DNA from: Channa striata
Taxonomy: Eukaryota; Chordata; Actinopteri; Anabantiformes; Channidae
Assembly: GCA_033026295.1 (NCBI GenBank)
Contig: CM065175.1
Coordinates: 16,502,837 to 16,566,836, forward strand
Length of the DNA: 64,000 bases
Direction of reading: 5' to 3'
Made by a program: the position numbers and the translations under genes. The notes beneath the pieces were generated by a model that saw only the letters and a list, made by a program, of their open reading frames with translations, was not told the DNA's origin and did not search any database. This document shows positions 1 to 12,375 of the stretch, piece by piece. Each line of letters opens with the position of its first letter. Position 1 is the first letter of the stretch.

Positions 1-436
1 CTATATACAAAACACACCAATAAAAAGAATATCTAAAACTTTCATTGAAGCAAACTGATAAAACAAACAAAAGGTTGCATAAATGCAACTGCCCTCTCTT
101 TTATCAGGTTGCAAGGATCAGTCTGTGTCATTTAAAGTGTCTGACACCAGAGCTGCCAACAAATCAACATCCTTTTATGGATGTTTTCACGTGGCTTTTC
201 TCTGCCTTTTTTTCCATCACATAATAAATATGGACCTTGTTCTGATGGCAGCCTCTCACCTAACAAGTAACACAGTTTCAACTTGTGGAGCCTTATAACA
301 CAGCATGTTTTTTTTGTCACGATCAAAGACAAAAAATTTACTTCCACGTCTGCACTGAAACGGCACAGTGGCAAGCTGAGACTTGTCCATTACTGCACAG
401 GAAGTCCCACTGAAAACTGTAAGATGTCCATTTCTA
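1..436 (-). other. Probable gtpbp10 3' untranslated region and window edge
   Basis: This stretch lies downstream of the gtpbp10 stop codon on the minus strand. I see no clear AATAAA on that strand before the edge, so the transcript end may lie outside the window. Short open frames here overlap one another on both strands and look like chance. Confidence 0.4.
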
Positions 437-3400
437 TCACAGGTGCTCACGTGACTGGTGCCGTAGTGCCTGTAGTTTTTCTTGATGGATAGCCTTTGTT
501 GCCATGACTGCGTCTTCATCAAGTGACTCGCGAATGCATCTTTTCAAGACATCGATGCCAAACCCAGTTTTGGCAGAGACAGGAACCACGTGTCTGAAGG
601 TCAGGTGATTCTTCGGTATCATGTCGTCAGGCAACCCATCAGAGTACTCTGCAGATTAAAAAAACAGTGCAGAGTTTAACGAAAGAAAAATCCTATGCAT
701 ATCACTGAACCCTTAACATGGTACAGACAATAGACATAAATGTTTTTCCTGTTTGGTTATGGTTTTAACACTTTCTACATTACTGTTGTGGTTAGGGTTA
801 CTGACGTGCTTGATATAAACCTTTTTATCCTAACATTAGTCTTCTTTCTCACTTCAGCACCCCGTAGTAAATTATTGGGAAACTATCACTACAGTAATCT
901 AGATTGGATGCAGATTAGTAGCATTTGTGTCTAATGTATTTCTTTTCTGTTTGCTTTTTTCCTTTAGTTTGTACATTTCTAAGGCAAAAAGAGTTTGGAT
1001 ATTTACTGAGAAAGCCCAGAAGCCTAAAATGGAACTTGAGGCTTCAGAATGTTGGTAATTAAGTTACAAATTCTGCTTTCACATTAACTGCTGATTTATA
1101 TCCTTTACTAGTTGAACACTTTCCTTCTAACTAGCAAATACATCGCATCTTATTGTCATTAATCACAATACAACTTAAATAACTGCAATTGGGGAAAATT
1201 TTAACAGTGTAGCATTATGGGAAAACTTTTATAAATTCACCATCTGGGTTTTGTAGTTGCTCCTTCAGCTCCTGTAGTTTGTCCTCAGCATTAGGCAAGT
1301 CCATCTTATTTACCGCCAGAATAGCAGGTTTCAACACTAGCTCCTCTTTGTACAATTCCAGCTCCTTAAGCAGGAGAAAGAGGACGATTAAGGAGGTAAA
1401 TAAAAGGTATACAATGCAGATAAGTCAACATGCAAGTCAGCAAGAATAAGTGAAAAGTGAACACGTATTATGTATTATGTAACACATATCCTCCTCACCT
1501 TGGTGAGAAGTTGCACAGCTTCAAAAGCCGCCCTAAATGGTGTTTTGCTGGCCAGCTGAAAACCACAAACATCTACCTACAGAAAGACAAAACACAATCA
1601 TACAAGATCGACATACGTAGCATGTTTTAGCTTATTAGTCCTATTAAAAAGCAATATACACAGAAGCCTATGTGCTTTTTGTTCTTTGAACCACCTACCA
1701 CAAACAGCAGCTGCTTGGTCCTCTCCACATGTTTCAGGAACTTATGGCCCATTCCTTTGTTTAGGTGAGCTCCTTCGATCAGGCCTGGGAGATCAGCAAC
1801 AGTAATCTACCAAAAAGAAAGTATAATATGAACACTGTTTCATAAACATTAGAGAGAAACCGTAAGTGTGTATAATAAGGCATAATGCAATTCAATGCAT
1901 TTCCATACCTGCTTATAATCTTCATACCTTAGATTGCCGAGCTCTGGTTTTAAAGTTGTGACTGAAATTCAGGTTTTAGACAGGCAGCAGTAAAACACTA
2001 AAACAACCTCCATAATTGTTCCAGAAAATTTTTATTTTAAGTAAGTGAGTACTTACAGGCATAGCTGGCAATCTGTGGTGTGGCATTAGACAAGGCTGTC
2101 AGGAGAGAGGACTTCCCCGCATTTGGGAATCTGATGGTAAATAAACATAATAATTGGAAAAATATTTATGTGTGAATGTTAAGATAAATAAAATATTCAA
2201 GTGGATTTATGCTCTCACCCAACCATGCCTATGTCAGCAATAAGTTTGAGGTCCAGACGGATGTGCTTGGTCTGGCCTTTACTGGGCTCAAATGTAGAAT
2301 AGAAGGAACCGCCAGTACCTCCCTTTGCCACCAGTACACGATCACCCTCAGCATTCAGGTGGCCTTGAGGGGAGAAGAGTGAACAAATGTGAAAGAAAAT
2401 ATTTCACTATTATTATCACTATTCATTATCTATTGCAGTTGGTTAATGCAACTACACATTTTACAACAATCAAATGGTCTGTACTGGGTATGTATTTTTT
2501 ACCTTACTGGTCCCCAAACCACTTTACAGCTGCTTCTCGTTCACCTATTCTCTCGCTCACACACACACACACTCACTCGCTGACATTGACATCATGCGAT
2601 CCCTAGCCCCTTACCCTAACCAAAACCTAATTCTAACCTTGACCTTAAAACCCAGTCTTGACCCTCAAAAAATCCCTTTAAAATTGTGAGGACTGGCCAA
2701 AATGTCCTCACTTCCCAAAATTGTCCTCACTAAGTAGTATCTACTGCTCTACATCCTGAACTACTCTCTCTCTAATTTAGAATATAAAAAGGAAAAGCTA
2801 ATAGTGCATCAATGACAAAATGTACGAAATGGGGAGGAATGATTACCAAAGACTTACCAAGGATTCTGCCATCATCAGTGGTGACAGTGATACCAACGGG
2901 AGCAAAGATCTCACTGTCCTTTCCCGTCTCTCCTTTCAGTGCTCGAACACTGTAAATTAAAAAAAAAAGCTCTGACAGATCTTACCTTCTATTACAACAT
3001 GTTTGAGGATCTCTGACAAACATGAACCATGAACTGATTTCTGAAACAGAGTCTGAAAGAAAACTCAAGACTGCATGAAGAAACCAACCTGCTATTGCCT
3101 CCTGTTCCACCTATAAATCGTTTCCGGGGGTACAGGTCCTTGATCCTCTTCAAGGTCATATTCTTTGTGGCCACCACCCAAACATCGCCCCCGTTCCCTC
3201 CCCGTCCCCCAAGACGGGGCAACCCCATCCCTCCAGTGCCTCCACGGACAAACAGACGGAGGTTGTCCACAAAATTTCCATACTGCACAGGGACAGACAA
3301 ATAGAAACACAACAAAGATTCAATACTTTTAAAAAATATATTTCTGGACAATACCACTAATAACAACCAGTAAGTTAGATTGAAACTGCTACTAAAAACC

Positions 3401-4230
3401 TTGAGGCTTTGACCAAGGTTAGCGACTTAGTGTGGTTGGTACATATTAAAAATAAAACGTTAAACATTGCATTTAATAAAAAATATTTTACTAACACAAA
3501 ACAAGCCCAATTAAACAATAAGGAACCACCATGATATGTAGATATATTTAAAAAGTCTCCTGTCTTTCAGGGATTCACTATTAATGTCACCTAGTTACCA
3601 GGGCTGCTGCATTTTACACTATCAAAAGGCCAAAAAGAAAATGTTTGTGTCATCCTCAACACACTTTTTAGCTAAAACCCTTTTTATTATGACACATAAA
3701 CTATAACCCTGCTGTCTAACAAAACTCCAGCTCAAGGTTTTCTTATGTTTTTTAAGGAGTTTAAACTTTCATTATCACTAGGTTGTTCTGACATTACATA
3801 TCCAAGGTCAAATGGTTAACTCTTACTTTATTATTAAGTGGACGAAGTCATGTAAACGCTGAGGGATAAACGCTAACGATCGTCAAACCTACTGTTCCAG
3901 TAATGAGCTTTTGCACATCATACACAAAAATGATAACACTGAATGAGGACATTTGAATCATTTTAAAATGTCACATGAAACTGTAAATACACAGTTCAGC
4001 TGGGATCGGGGTTTCTACTTTATATCTTCCTTGAGGCTGCTGACATGCATTTGTTGACAGAATCTGACTGACAGGAGCCAGTCCCACAGCTAAGCTAGCT
4101 TACTAGCCAATGTCACAATAACACCTGTCAGTAAAGCAAAGAACAGTTGCCTAAACAGCGTCTGTGAGACCCACATGTGCTCTGTCACAGCACGTACCTT
4201 TCGGAAGCAGATTCTAGTGAAGTGGACCAT
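437..4230 (-). CDS. gtpbp10: GTP-binding protein 10 (mitochondrial Obg-family GTPase), 10 coding exons
   Basis: Coding exons (minus strand, 5' to 3'): 4198-4230, 3089-3282, 2858-2949, 2219-2363, 2057-2130, 1909-1961, 1699-1806, 1499-1576, 1241-1364, 437-648. They sum to 1113 nt, about 370 residues, close to the roughly 390 of human GTPBP10. All junctions are GT-AG and phases agree. Exons 2-4 encode the glycine-rich Obg fold (RGGTGGMGLPRLGGRGG). The GTPase motifs follow in order: G1 GFPNAGKSS across exons 4/5, G3 DLPGLIEG in exon 7, G4 NKMDLP in exon 9 and SAKTG (G5) in exon 10. The start MVHFTRICFRK matches the human start in position and style. Family knowledge: Obg GTPases of this type act in mitochondrial large-subunit ribosome assembly. 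It ends at TGA (437-439). I saw no frameshift. The identification is firm; the first exon boundary rests on phase and a good donor. Confidence 0.93.
2500..2740 (-). repeat. Interspersed repeat in gtpbp10 intron 3 (TTAGGG-like / GAGGACATTTTGG type)
   Basis: The block runs from the CTGGTCCCCAAACCAC segment through a CA run at 2561-2573 and a CCTAACC-rich section to GTCCTCACTTCCCAAAATTG. Read on the minus strand it has the GAGGACATTTTGGCC and TTAAGGTTAGAATTAGG phrases of a repeat commonly seen in teleost genomes. The family name is not certain. It sits between coding exons 3 and 4 of gtpbp10. Confidence 0.5.
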
Positions 4231-4400
4231 TGTGGTGGCGTTTATCGCCACGTTTTGTGCTGCTGACGGAGCTAGGTGCTAGCAGACATGTGTTTGTACG
4301 AAGGACAGGAAGTGGTATTCTCTCATTGTTGGTTGGCTGCTGAGCAACAAGGAGGCGGGACTAGGACTGAACCACCGCTACGTGTTATCATAGAGAGATA
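4231..4400 (-). promoter_or_regulatory. gtpbp10 promoter / 5'UTR region
   Basis: The stretch just upstream of the gtpbp10 ATG is more GC- and CpG-rich than its surroundings and has no obvious TATA box, as expected for a housekeeping promoter. Assignment is by position only. Confidence 0.4.
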
Positions 4401-5950
4401 CTTCTGTTTTAGATTAATTGTATTCCACTAAAATTCTAAGGAAATTACTCAACTTTTTAACATTTCTTTGACCGCTTTAGTTTATGTGTAAAATATGTTC
4501 TGTGAACTTCTACCTTTAAAAATTAGTTAATCCCAAATCTTTTTTTTATTGCTACCAGCTAAATGGTACATTTAATGTTGTGTTTTTTTTATGGACATTT
4601 TTGAAGTCTCTCTTTGAATCAACACTATAATAAAACCTAATAGGCCCAAGACATTTTTGTATTTCTGTAGTTATTTATAAAGCACGTACCGAATAAATCG
4701 GCCTTGTTATCAACAGCGGCATATTAAATAAAGTATCAAAATATATAATTTTATGACGTTGTTTTTTTCAGACAATCCTCTTTTAGAACTAACTTGGTGA
4801 TAAAATATTTTTAATTAAATATGTGTTATTTTGCAATTACACTGAAGCCAGACTCATGGTGCATTACAGTGCCACCACTTTAAGCAGTTTAAATGAAAAT
4901 ATTAAGACAATATTTCAGTAGTAGTTCGGTATTGTGACTCTGGTGCTGAGAACTGGTAAATGTAATTTTTACTTATTCTTCTTTGTCTTTTGCATTATTA
5001 TTACCTGTGTCTGTGAAACATCCTAATTTATGCTAATGTATTTTGCATTATTATTAACAGTATCTGTAAAACTATCCTAATTTATGCTTGTAAACCCATT
5101 GAAGATCTATGATTCTCTGTCAACAGAATCAGTATTGTTCTGACTGTGGCTTGTTCCAGGGTAAGGGAGGCTGGGGGCAGTTGCAACAGAGGGTGTTACT
5201 CCGACATTCATGCTGCAGATGCTCAGTTATTTGCTGCTCTTCCACAGATAAAGCAGCCCTGTGTGACCTCTCTTTCATCGGAAGCACACTTCAAGACAAA
5301 AAGTATTTTATTTTTCATGGTCAAATTTTTGTCATACTGTCTAAACTGTTTGCATGATGCATTGTGAAGCCAAACCGCTTTTATCAGTGTTTTCTTACCT
5401 CCTAACATGCAATGAAAGCATGTGTCAAATCTATTGTGTCTAGCTATTGTAGCAAGTTTCATCATCACTGTTCTACATTATTATCATAACACCAAATCTG
5501 AGGCAAGGCTGCACTGATTGAGGAGCCATTTTGCTCTTATCACACAACTTTAGTGGCATAATTTCCTTCTTTTCCCTGTCTCTGACAAGTATGTATAAGC
5601 CGAAGAACTCATTTTATTATATTTTATTCAATGTTGCAACATTTGACTTTATTTATTCAACAACAAATTGCACATAAATTGTCACATGTTGCAATATTAA
5701 AGCAGTGTGTGTGTGTGTGTGTAGCTGATAAATGTGAGTTTAATGTTTTCAAATTGAGCCTTTCTAGAATAAACTGTCTCTGAGAAACTGGGAGAAATGC
5801 AAAACGTGTCACAGCTGTTCCCATTCTTCACTATTATAAATATCAAGGCTTCTCTAGCTAAGGATTTATTATCATCTGCTGCACGAAGCCTCGTGAAGAC
5901 TAACTCCGATGTTGTAGGCAGAGAAGCATTTCCCAAACATAGCAGTTTCC
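4400..5950. other. Intergenic, AT-rich, no gene seen
   Basis: This is the gap between the divergent gtpbp10 and osgin2 promoters. It is AT-rich, with only short chance open frames on both strands and a GT microsatellite at about 5704-5722. No splice-compatible coding block was recognised. Confidence 0.5.
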
Positions 5951-5959
5951 GCTGTCATC

Positions 5960-6196
5960 CCACTGTGGATGCTGAGAGATGCTCGGATCTTCCGGATCTC
6001 TCGTCTCCCCGTGAACGCGCACACGCAGCGAGATGCGCATGTGACGACAAACGCGAACGCAGGAGCCGGTTTCTCCCTCTCGCTCCTTCTCTCACACACT
6101 GTCATCAACACACCGAGCAGATCCGTCCCTGAGACGACGTTTACGGACGGATCGGAGCTGAAAACAGCAGGTCTGCTGGGATTTCACTGTAGGGAG
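5960..6196 (+). promoter_or_regulatory. CpG-rich block with probable untranslated first exon of osgin2
   Basis: The block is rich in CG dinucleotides against AT-rich flanks and ends in a strong donor, AGGGAG|GTGAGT, at 6196/6197. The first coding exon of osgin2 is preceded by a good acceptor (CTCCTCCTCAG, ending at 8712) 26 nt before its ATG, so an upstream 5'UTR exon is required, and this is the best candidate. The start of transcription is not resolved. Just past the donor are a short GTGA tandem repeat and a GT run (about 6381-6408). Confidence 0.5.
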
Positions 6197-6380
6197 GTGA
6201 GTGAGTGAGTGAGTGAGTGAGGGGGGGCCTAGACCCCGAGCAGTGGGACAGGTCCTCCCACCGGCGTCTGCCTATTTATACGGTTGGAAACGCAGCCGTG
6301 GGTCGTGATAACAGGACACAGCTGGAACAGAGAGAGATAAATCACAGCGCGGTAAGGGAGTCTGCTGATGGACCACCGCA

Positions 6381-6408
6381 TGTGTGTGTGTGTGTGTGTG
6401 TGTGTGTG
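6381..6408 (+). repeat. (GT)n microsatellite
   Basis: About 14 GT units downstream of the probable osgin2 first exon. The valine/cysteine-rich frames over it are artefacts. Confidence 0.85.
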
Positions 6409-8565
6409 ACCTCAATTATGCAATGACGCTGAAATGCAATGATGCGTCGCATGTGCTCCTTGCGCCTTCATTGGACGCACGCTGCAAGGCTTCCTGACAA
6501 GAGTGTGTGTGTGGGGGGGTTTGAACCTGAATTATTATACAGCAACATTCACACGTACAACAAATCCAGTGCTGATGTGAAGTTAACTTCATTAATTGGC
6601 TGACCTGCAGGCTGCTCCATGCCAATGATTTTAGGTGACACAGTTGAGGCTGTAGTTTTATGCTTGTGAAATGAAATGCACCTTTAAACCACAGAATAAA
6701 GAAAAGAGGAGAAAATCCATGTGCAAACACAACTGTATTTGGAGGCAACGTTTCCAACTAAATTACACATAAGCTGATTGATTTAAAATGTACTTTATTT
6801 TTTGACTACATGAAGACACAGAGGCAAAGTTGGATTTGTTTTCCATATTTCTCTCACCACGTTCAGTACACCATGTTCTCGAATAGTGTGGTCTGCCTTC
6901 TCCACACAACAAACACAAAAAATTAGAGCTGTTTGATTCAGTCATTTCTATTGACGTCACATTTTATATGTGGATGAGTTGTGTTTCATTTTTAAAATTC
7001 CCCTAAAACACATTGAGGTTTTTCAGCTAAGTTTATTGGATGATCTGGAATCTGTTGTTGCTGTTGAATAGAGTATAAACATGTTATTTTATCCTCATTT
7101 GCTGTTGCATTTAACTAATAAAAAAAAATTGAACATGGCATTGCAAAAAAGTTACATAATGCAACAGAGCTACAGAACTGTTGCTGCTGTACGGTATAAA
7201 AGCAATATTGTTGCATCATTATGTCAAGTGTTTGGTACAACAGTAGCAACTGCTGAATCTATAATAATCATTTTCATGTGAAAGAGAAGTACAAAAAGTC
7301 AGATATCTGAATACCAATCACCTCACTATGCCAAACAAGCAGTACAATTGCTGCATGTCTTAACAATCTTGTTGACATGATATGTTGCTCAAAATTCCAG
7401 TTGAGGTTGTTTTATCTTATGTTCCCAAGGTCAAGGTGAAGAACAGACATTCCTAACAAACTACAGCATATTCAGCTTGTTTGTCGACCACATGTGGAAA
7501 CAGTGTTATTTTGACCTGTTAGAAGAAATATAGCAGCTTAGTTAGAATTTGTGAATTATTTTGACTTAGTATCAGACAAAATGTTGATACTAGGAAGTGG
7601 CAATTGAAAGTTCTAGTAAAATAAAGTTTTAGGACTGCAAACATGGTGGGGTTCATTGAATTGAGCAGTGGCATGGAAATATCAGTGACAACCTGCCAAC
7701 TGGGGGCACAACATTCTCCAAACAGGGCAGGCAATGTGTGGAATCCCAGTGCTTTCAATGGAAAGGGTAAACAAGCCCAAAACCAAAGACAACCGGGTGG
7801 TGTACAGACACAGGTCAGACAGGGGGAGGGAGGGAGGGGCGGGGGGTTGCACGTGAAATGAGACGGATCATGATCGAGACATGGACGCTTCAGGGGAAGC
7901 GAGCCAGACTTTTGGGATGTAAGACAAAATCAGTGTGTGGGCAGTGTTTTGTCATGTGTGAAACTGGGGCAAGTGGGCGCAGTTTGCCGTGGGAGTGGGT
8001 AATGTTTTGGCGGGAGTGTCTGTAGCGTGTGTGCTGGTGGTGGGTGTCTGGTGGGTATGAAAGGAGGAGCTCTGATGGTTGGGTCTGTCAGCATGCCAGA
8101 ACCCCATTCTCATCCTACTGCCGCTGAAAAGGGTGGTAAAGACATAAACAGGCCCAGTGGGATTAGGGCCCACTCGTAGGAATGATCAGGGGGGATTTGC
8201 TGCCCAGTGGGCACACAATGGCACTGTCGCGTAACACACAGACACACACTACACATGCTCACCGTCAACGTTTCACAACAGACCCGAGCCTATATAAATC
8301 TGATTCTAACACCCTTTTGTTTGGGAAGCAGCCCCGGGGTTAACACAGGCTAGATTTGCTGCGGGCCATATTTAATAGGATAAGGGGTGTGTGCAAGTTG
8401 GCGGGACAGTGAGCAGAAAAGCTGGGGGCATGTTATGTTGTGGCGGGGTGTTTCCACGTGTGTGAAGCCCCAGACAGACAGGGAGGGCCGTGGCTGTGTG
8501 TGAAAGCACAATAACAGGCTGAATAAAGGGTTGTGTTTTTTTTCCACCCTCGATGTGTGTGTATC

Positions 8566-8574
8566 TGAGTCAGC
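8566..8574 (+). promoter_or_regulatory. AP-1 / antioxidant-response-like element upstream of osgin2 coding exon 1
   Basis: TGAGTCAGC, inside CTGAGTCAGCTGATGA, fits the TGAnnnnGC core bound by NRF2-small MAF and the MARE core CTGAGTCAG. The OSGIN family is oxidative-stress induced, which makes the site plausible, but a 9-bp match in 64 kb can be chance. Confidence 0.3.
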
Positions 8575-8738
8575 TGATGATGGTGGAGACAGGATCTAAG
8601 CTAACAAGAAGCAACAGCAACAGAAAGACAAAAAGGCAGTTTGAGCCTGTTCCATTGGTCAGACAGAAACACTGAACTTAGTTTACACCTGTGTCGCTCT
8701 GCTCCTCCTCAGTGCCGGCTCTGGCCCAGGCTGCAGCC

Positions 8739-10825
8739 ATGCCTCTTCTGGAAGAGAACGCTCTGCCACAAGAGCACCCGCCTACCGTTCCTGTGGTCAT
8801 TATAGGTGAATTCTGTTACTTCAATTTGTGACCATCAGTGGTTTCAGATTATGCCACAGTCCCACATTTTCAAACCTTCTCAGTGTAACTTATACCACAC
8901 AATGATGTGTACTGTTTGATTCTAATTAGCATCAAACTGTGTCTGTTTTTAGGCAATGGTCCGTCAGGTATTTGTCTGTCCTACCTACTGAGTGGATACA
9001 AGCCGTACCTAGATTCCTCAACTGTTCACCCAAACCCAATACTATACAGGAAACTTCAGGAGACCAAGCACCTACCCATTACCGAGCAGGTAACGTCATT
9101 TTATTTACAGGTTCTTTGCGTATATACCCACAATCAGTCACACACCTATGTGATCATAGGGGCTTTTTTCTGCAGGATCTGGAATTTTTGAGTGAAGGTC
9201 TTGAGGGGAGGTCAAGGAATCCCGTTGCATTGCTTTTTGACACGCTTCTGCATCCCAATGCTGACTTTGGCTATGAGTTTCCTCCTGTCCTTCAGTGGAG
9301 GAGGGACAAGCAACAACATATCCCACATCTGGTGTTAGGGAAGGGAACACCTGGAGGTGCTTGGCATGTAAGCTATGAGACTTTTTCTGTCACATTTTCA
9401 ATCAATTGATGCACTTTCTTTACTTGACACTGCAGTGTTTTCTACTCCCCAGGCAATGGAAGGCTCCATGCTGACTATTAGTCTTGGCATCTGGATGGAG
9501 CTACCTGGGGTCAACTACAGAGACTTGACGAATGGCAAATGCAGGTAAAGGGAGGAAGGAAACACTGATAGCAAAATACATGGTTCAAGGCTCAGTTTAA
9601 TTCTATGCATCTCCCCCCTGATGATGTCTCTCCTCTCTGTAGGGATGTAATCAATGACAGAGCTACCCCAGAGGAGATCTCATCATATTACCTTAACTAT
9701 GTAAAGCTAAAGGGCCTCCAAAAGAATTTTGTTAACAACACCTATGTGACCTCCGTCCAGAAACTCTGCCGGGGGCATGAGGGACAAAGTCTGGAAGCTG
9801 GGCAAACTGACAAAGGAGATGTAGAGATGGGAAATGGTGGGAATGAGGGTTTTGAGGGAAATGGAGTGGAGTGTGTAAACAATGGAGGAGGGGGGGGACT
9901 CTGGGAAGTAAGGGGATATCAGCAGGTGCAAAACGACACTCACGTCCCCTTCTCTCTGTTTGCTGAGAATGTCGTTCTGGCCACTGGTGCGTCTGATTCA
10001 CCGATTCGATTAGGCATAGAGGGGGAGAACCTACCCTTTGTATTTCACAGTATCTCGGACCTGGGGTTGGCTATAAGCCGTAGAAAACTCGATATGAACT
10101 CTGACCCGGTTTTAGTTGTAGGCGCTGGTTTAAGTGCTGCAGATGCAGTTCTGTGTGCTTTCAATAGTAACGTTAGAGTGCTGCATGTCTTTCGTAAGAG
10201 TGTAGACGACCCAGACCTCATCTTCAAACAGCTGCCCAAGACTCTGTACCCAGAGTACCACAAAGTCTTCAACATGATGTGCTCTCAGACCTATATAAGC
10301 ATGGCTCCCTCCTCTACACCTAACAGACCCCAAGATGTGAGTATTGCATCTTCAGTATGTGCCAAGATGTGTCCGAAGCCCCAACTTGCTGCAGGCAACA
10401 TGATTGGTAATGCTACTGTCAGTCTGTTTCCTGACTACACCAGTTTCCCAGAACACTGCATAGTGTCCCTCCAGTCTGACATGAAGTGTTTGTTGCAAGG
10501 AAACAACTCCCTGAAGGCATTCAAGATCTCCATGGTCCTGGTGCTTATTGGGACCAACCCAAACCTGTTTTTCTTGAAGGGGCAGGGCCAGTACCTGGGT
10601 CAGGATCCAACAAAACCCATCTCCTGCAAGCAAAACCCCATTGACATCCACCCCTATACATTTGAGTGTACCAAAGAACCAGGCCTGTTTGCCATGGGCC
10701 CACTGGTGGGAGACAACTTTGTTCGCTTTTTGAAGGGTGGTGCTCTAGCCATCGCTGCCTGTCTGCTGAAAAGACTCAAGAAGAAAGGAAAGCTCATCAA
10801 CCACGGAGGGAATAACTTCATCTGA
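8739..10825 (+). CDS. osgin2: Oxidative stress-induced growth inhibitor family member 2, 5 coding exons
   Basis: Coding exons: 8739-8805, 8953-9089, 9176-9367, 9453-9544, 9643-10825; 1671 nt, about 556 residues, all GT-AG and in phase. The start MPLLEENALPQEHPP resembles human OSGIN2 (MPLVEET...) rather than OSGIN1. An N-terminal Rossmann motif GNGPSGICLSYLLSGY spans the exon 1/2 junction. Other conserved blocks are LSEGLEGRS, GKGTPGGAWH, EGSMLTIS, LATGASDSP, a second dinucleotide motif VVGAGLSAADAVLC, and the C-terminal GPLVGDNFVRFLKGGALAI. This is a flavin-monooxygenase-like fold; OSGIN proteins are described as growth regulators, with the biochemical reaction poorly defined. Compared with my recollection of human OSGIN2, the last exon has an insertion of about 35 residues before DYTSFPEH and a glycine/acid-rich insertion near 9770-9900. 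Its convergent neighbour is nbn, as in mammals. Paralogue choice is firm. Confidence 0.93.
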
Positions 10826-12028
10826 CAACATGATGAAAAACACGACCAGAACAGGTTGGGCACAGATTTCAAGTGCTTTTACTAACAACTGTACCAGGTG
10901 AAGATGAAAACAAGAGTTTTGACATCTTTTACTCATTAATGCATTTTTCATCAAAGCTTCTGCATTTTTACAACTTTGAGACCAAAAGGACAATGGATGT
11001 ACACGTAATAAGTTTCTAAAGAAACAAAAGACAACTTCAGGAGTCTTGTCTGACTTCGTAAGAAGTCCCCAGAAGTCCATATTACCATGTGCCAATGTTT
11101 TCTAGTAACCTCACAACTGGACAGGACCTTATTTTTTTTCAGGGTTATTTATTTGTTCAACATGTGTCTATCAATCCATTTATTAACATCATGTAGCTTG
11201 CTGTTACTGTATGTGACACATTAAGTCTGCTTTTTCCCTTAATGGGATGGGAAACCTGCTCTAATTCTTCTTACAACATGTAAATATGGTTGTGTAAAAG
11301 GTTCACACTCACAGGCCACTGCGAGTACATAACCAGGGGTGACTGACATTAGATACAAAACAAATTTGCAGAACCTGTGATACCCCAAAAATTATTGAAT
11401 AAGCACACTTAATGTTCCTGATAATTGAGCCCATTTCTTTCGTTGTTTGTTTAGCTGCTAGTGTAGGTGGTTGGAGCCATATACCTAAAACAAACCTCAC
11501 TTATTGTGTTGGTTATTACTACTGAAAGGCTTTCTATGCAAAAAAAAAATCACTTGCAGACCTGAATGTATTCTTGGGCACCCACTGCTAATTTGACTGT
11601 GAGCATCAAGTTTCAATCAAATTGTCATGCCACATTACACACTCCCTTTTGTTAACTTTTTCACAGGTAATCCAGTAAACTTAGAAATTTGAAATTTAAT
11701 TTACACTTAGAACAAAATGAAACTTCATAGCATGACACACTACTAAAGGCACATTAGGTTTACTGTTTGCTAGTATTCTTTTTTACCTGGATCTGATTTT
11801 TCAGATAAAGTGTGAATGCTGTTAATTAGAGCCAACTCGTAATTATGATTCAAAAACAAAACTATTGTCACTGTAACTCATTTACAGTATATTGATGCCA
11901 CACAATATGTGACTTTGAGACTTTGTGCTGGCTCATTTGTATCAAAATCAATATAGATAACACAGAGAGGAGCTTTAAAAGACAAGAACAGCAAAAGCAC
12001 ACTTGTAGATTTTTACAACCATACTATT

Positions 12029-12375
12029 CATCCATCTGCACATCCATTATTTTAAACCACTTATCCTGTTCAGGATTGGAGCCTATCCTAGCTGTCACTG
12101 GGTGAGCGGTGGGCAACACCCTGGAGGAGTCGCCAGTGTATCTCAGGGCCCACACAGAGAGATATACACAAACTGACAACCATTCTCTTTCACGTGCAAT
12201 GTAGAGTCACCAGTTAACCTGTCGGAGGAAGCCAGATTATGTGGAAGAAACCCATGCAAGCATATGGAGAACATGCAAAAAAGATACAGAAACGCCTGTG
12301 AAGGCAGGTAGATTCAAACCGGGGACCTTCTCGCTGTGAGACCGCAGTGCTAACCACTCCTCCACCACGCTGCCC
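12029..12375 (+). repeat. Teleost interspersed repeat (ATCCATT... to ...CTAACCACT...CTGCCC type)
   Basis: It starts with CATCCATTATTTTAAACC and CCACTTATCC. It continues with GGAGCCTATCCTAGCTGTCACTGGG, GTCGCCAGTGTATC, GGGCC-CACAGAGA, AGAGTCACCAGTTAACCTG, GGAGAACATGCAAA and CTTCTCGCTGTGAG. It ends in GTGCTAACCACTCC and CACGCTGCCC. This ordered series of phrases is one of the most frequent repeats in fish genomes, here diverged. The family label is left open. Confidence 0.75.

Larger units (their letters stand above)
6197..8712 (+). other. Probable 5'UTR intron of osgin2
   Basis: No coding block is seen. The left half is AT-rich. From about 7780 to 8560 the plus strand becomes markedly G/T-rich (GGGGGAGGGAGGG near 7820, a CACGTG E-box at about 7851). 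A TATATAAA box lies near 8291 and could mark an alternative promoter. An AP-1/MARE-like site is at 8566-8574. Confidence 0.4.

Noticed and set aside
9707..10651. Several minus-strand frames opposite the last osgin2 exon
   Set aside because: Antisense shadows of a long, well-supported coding exon.
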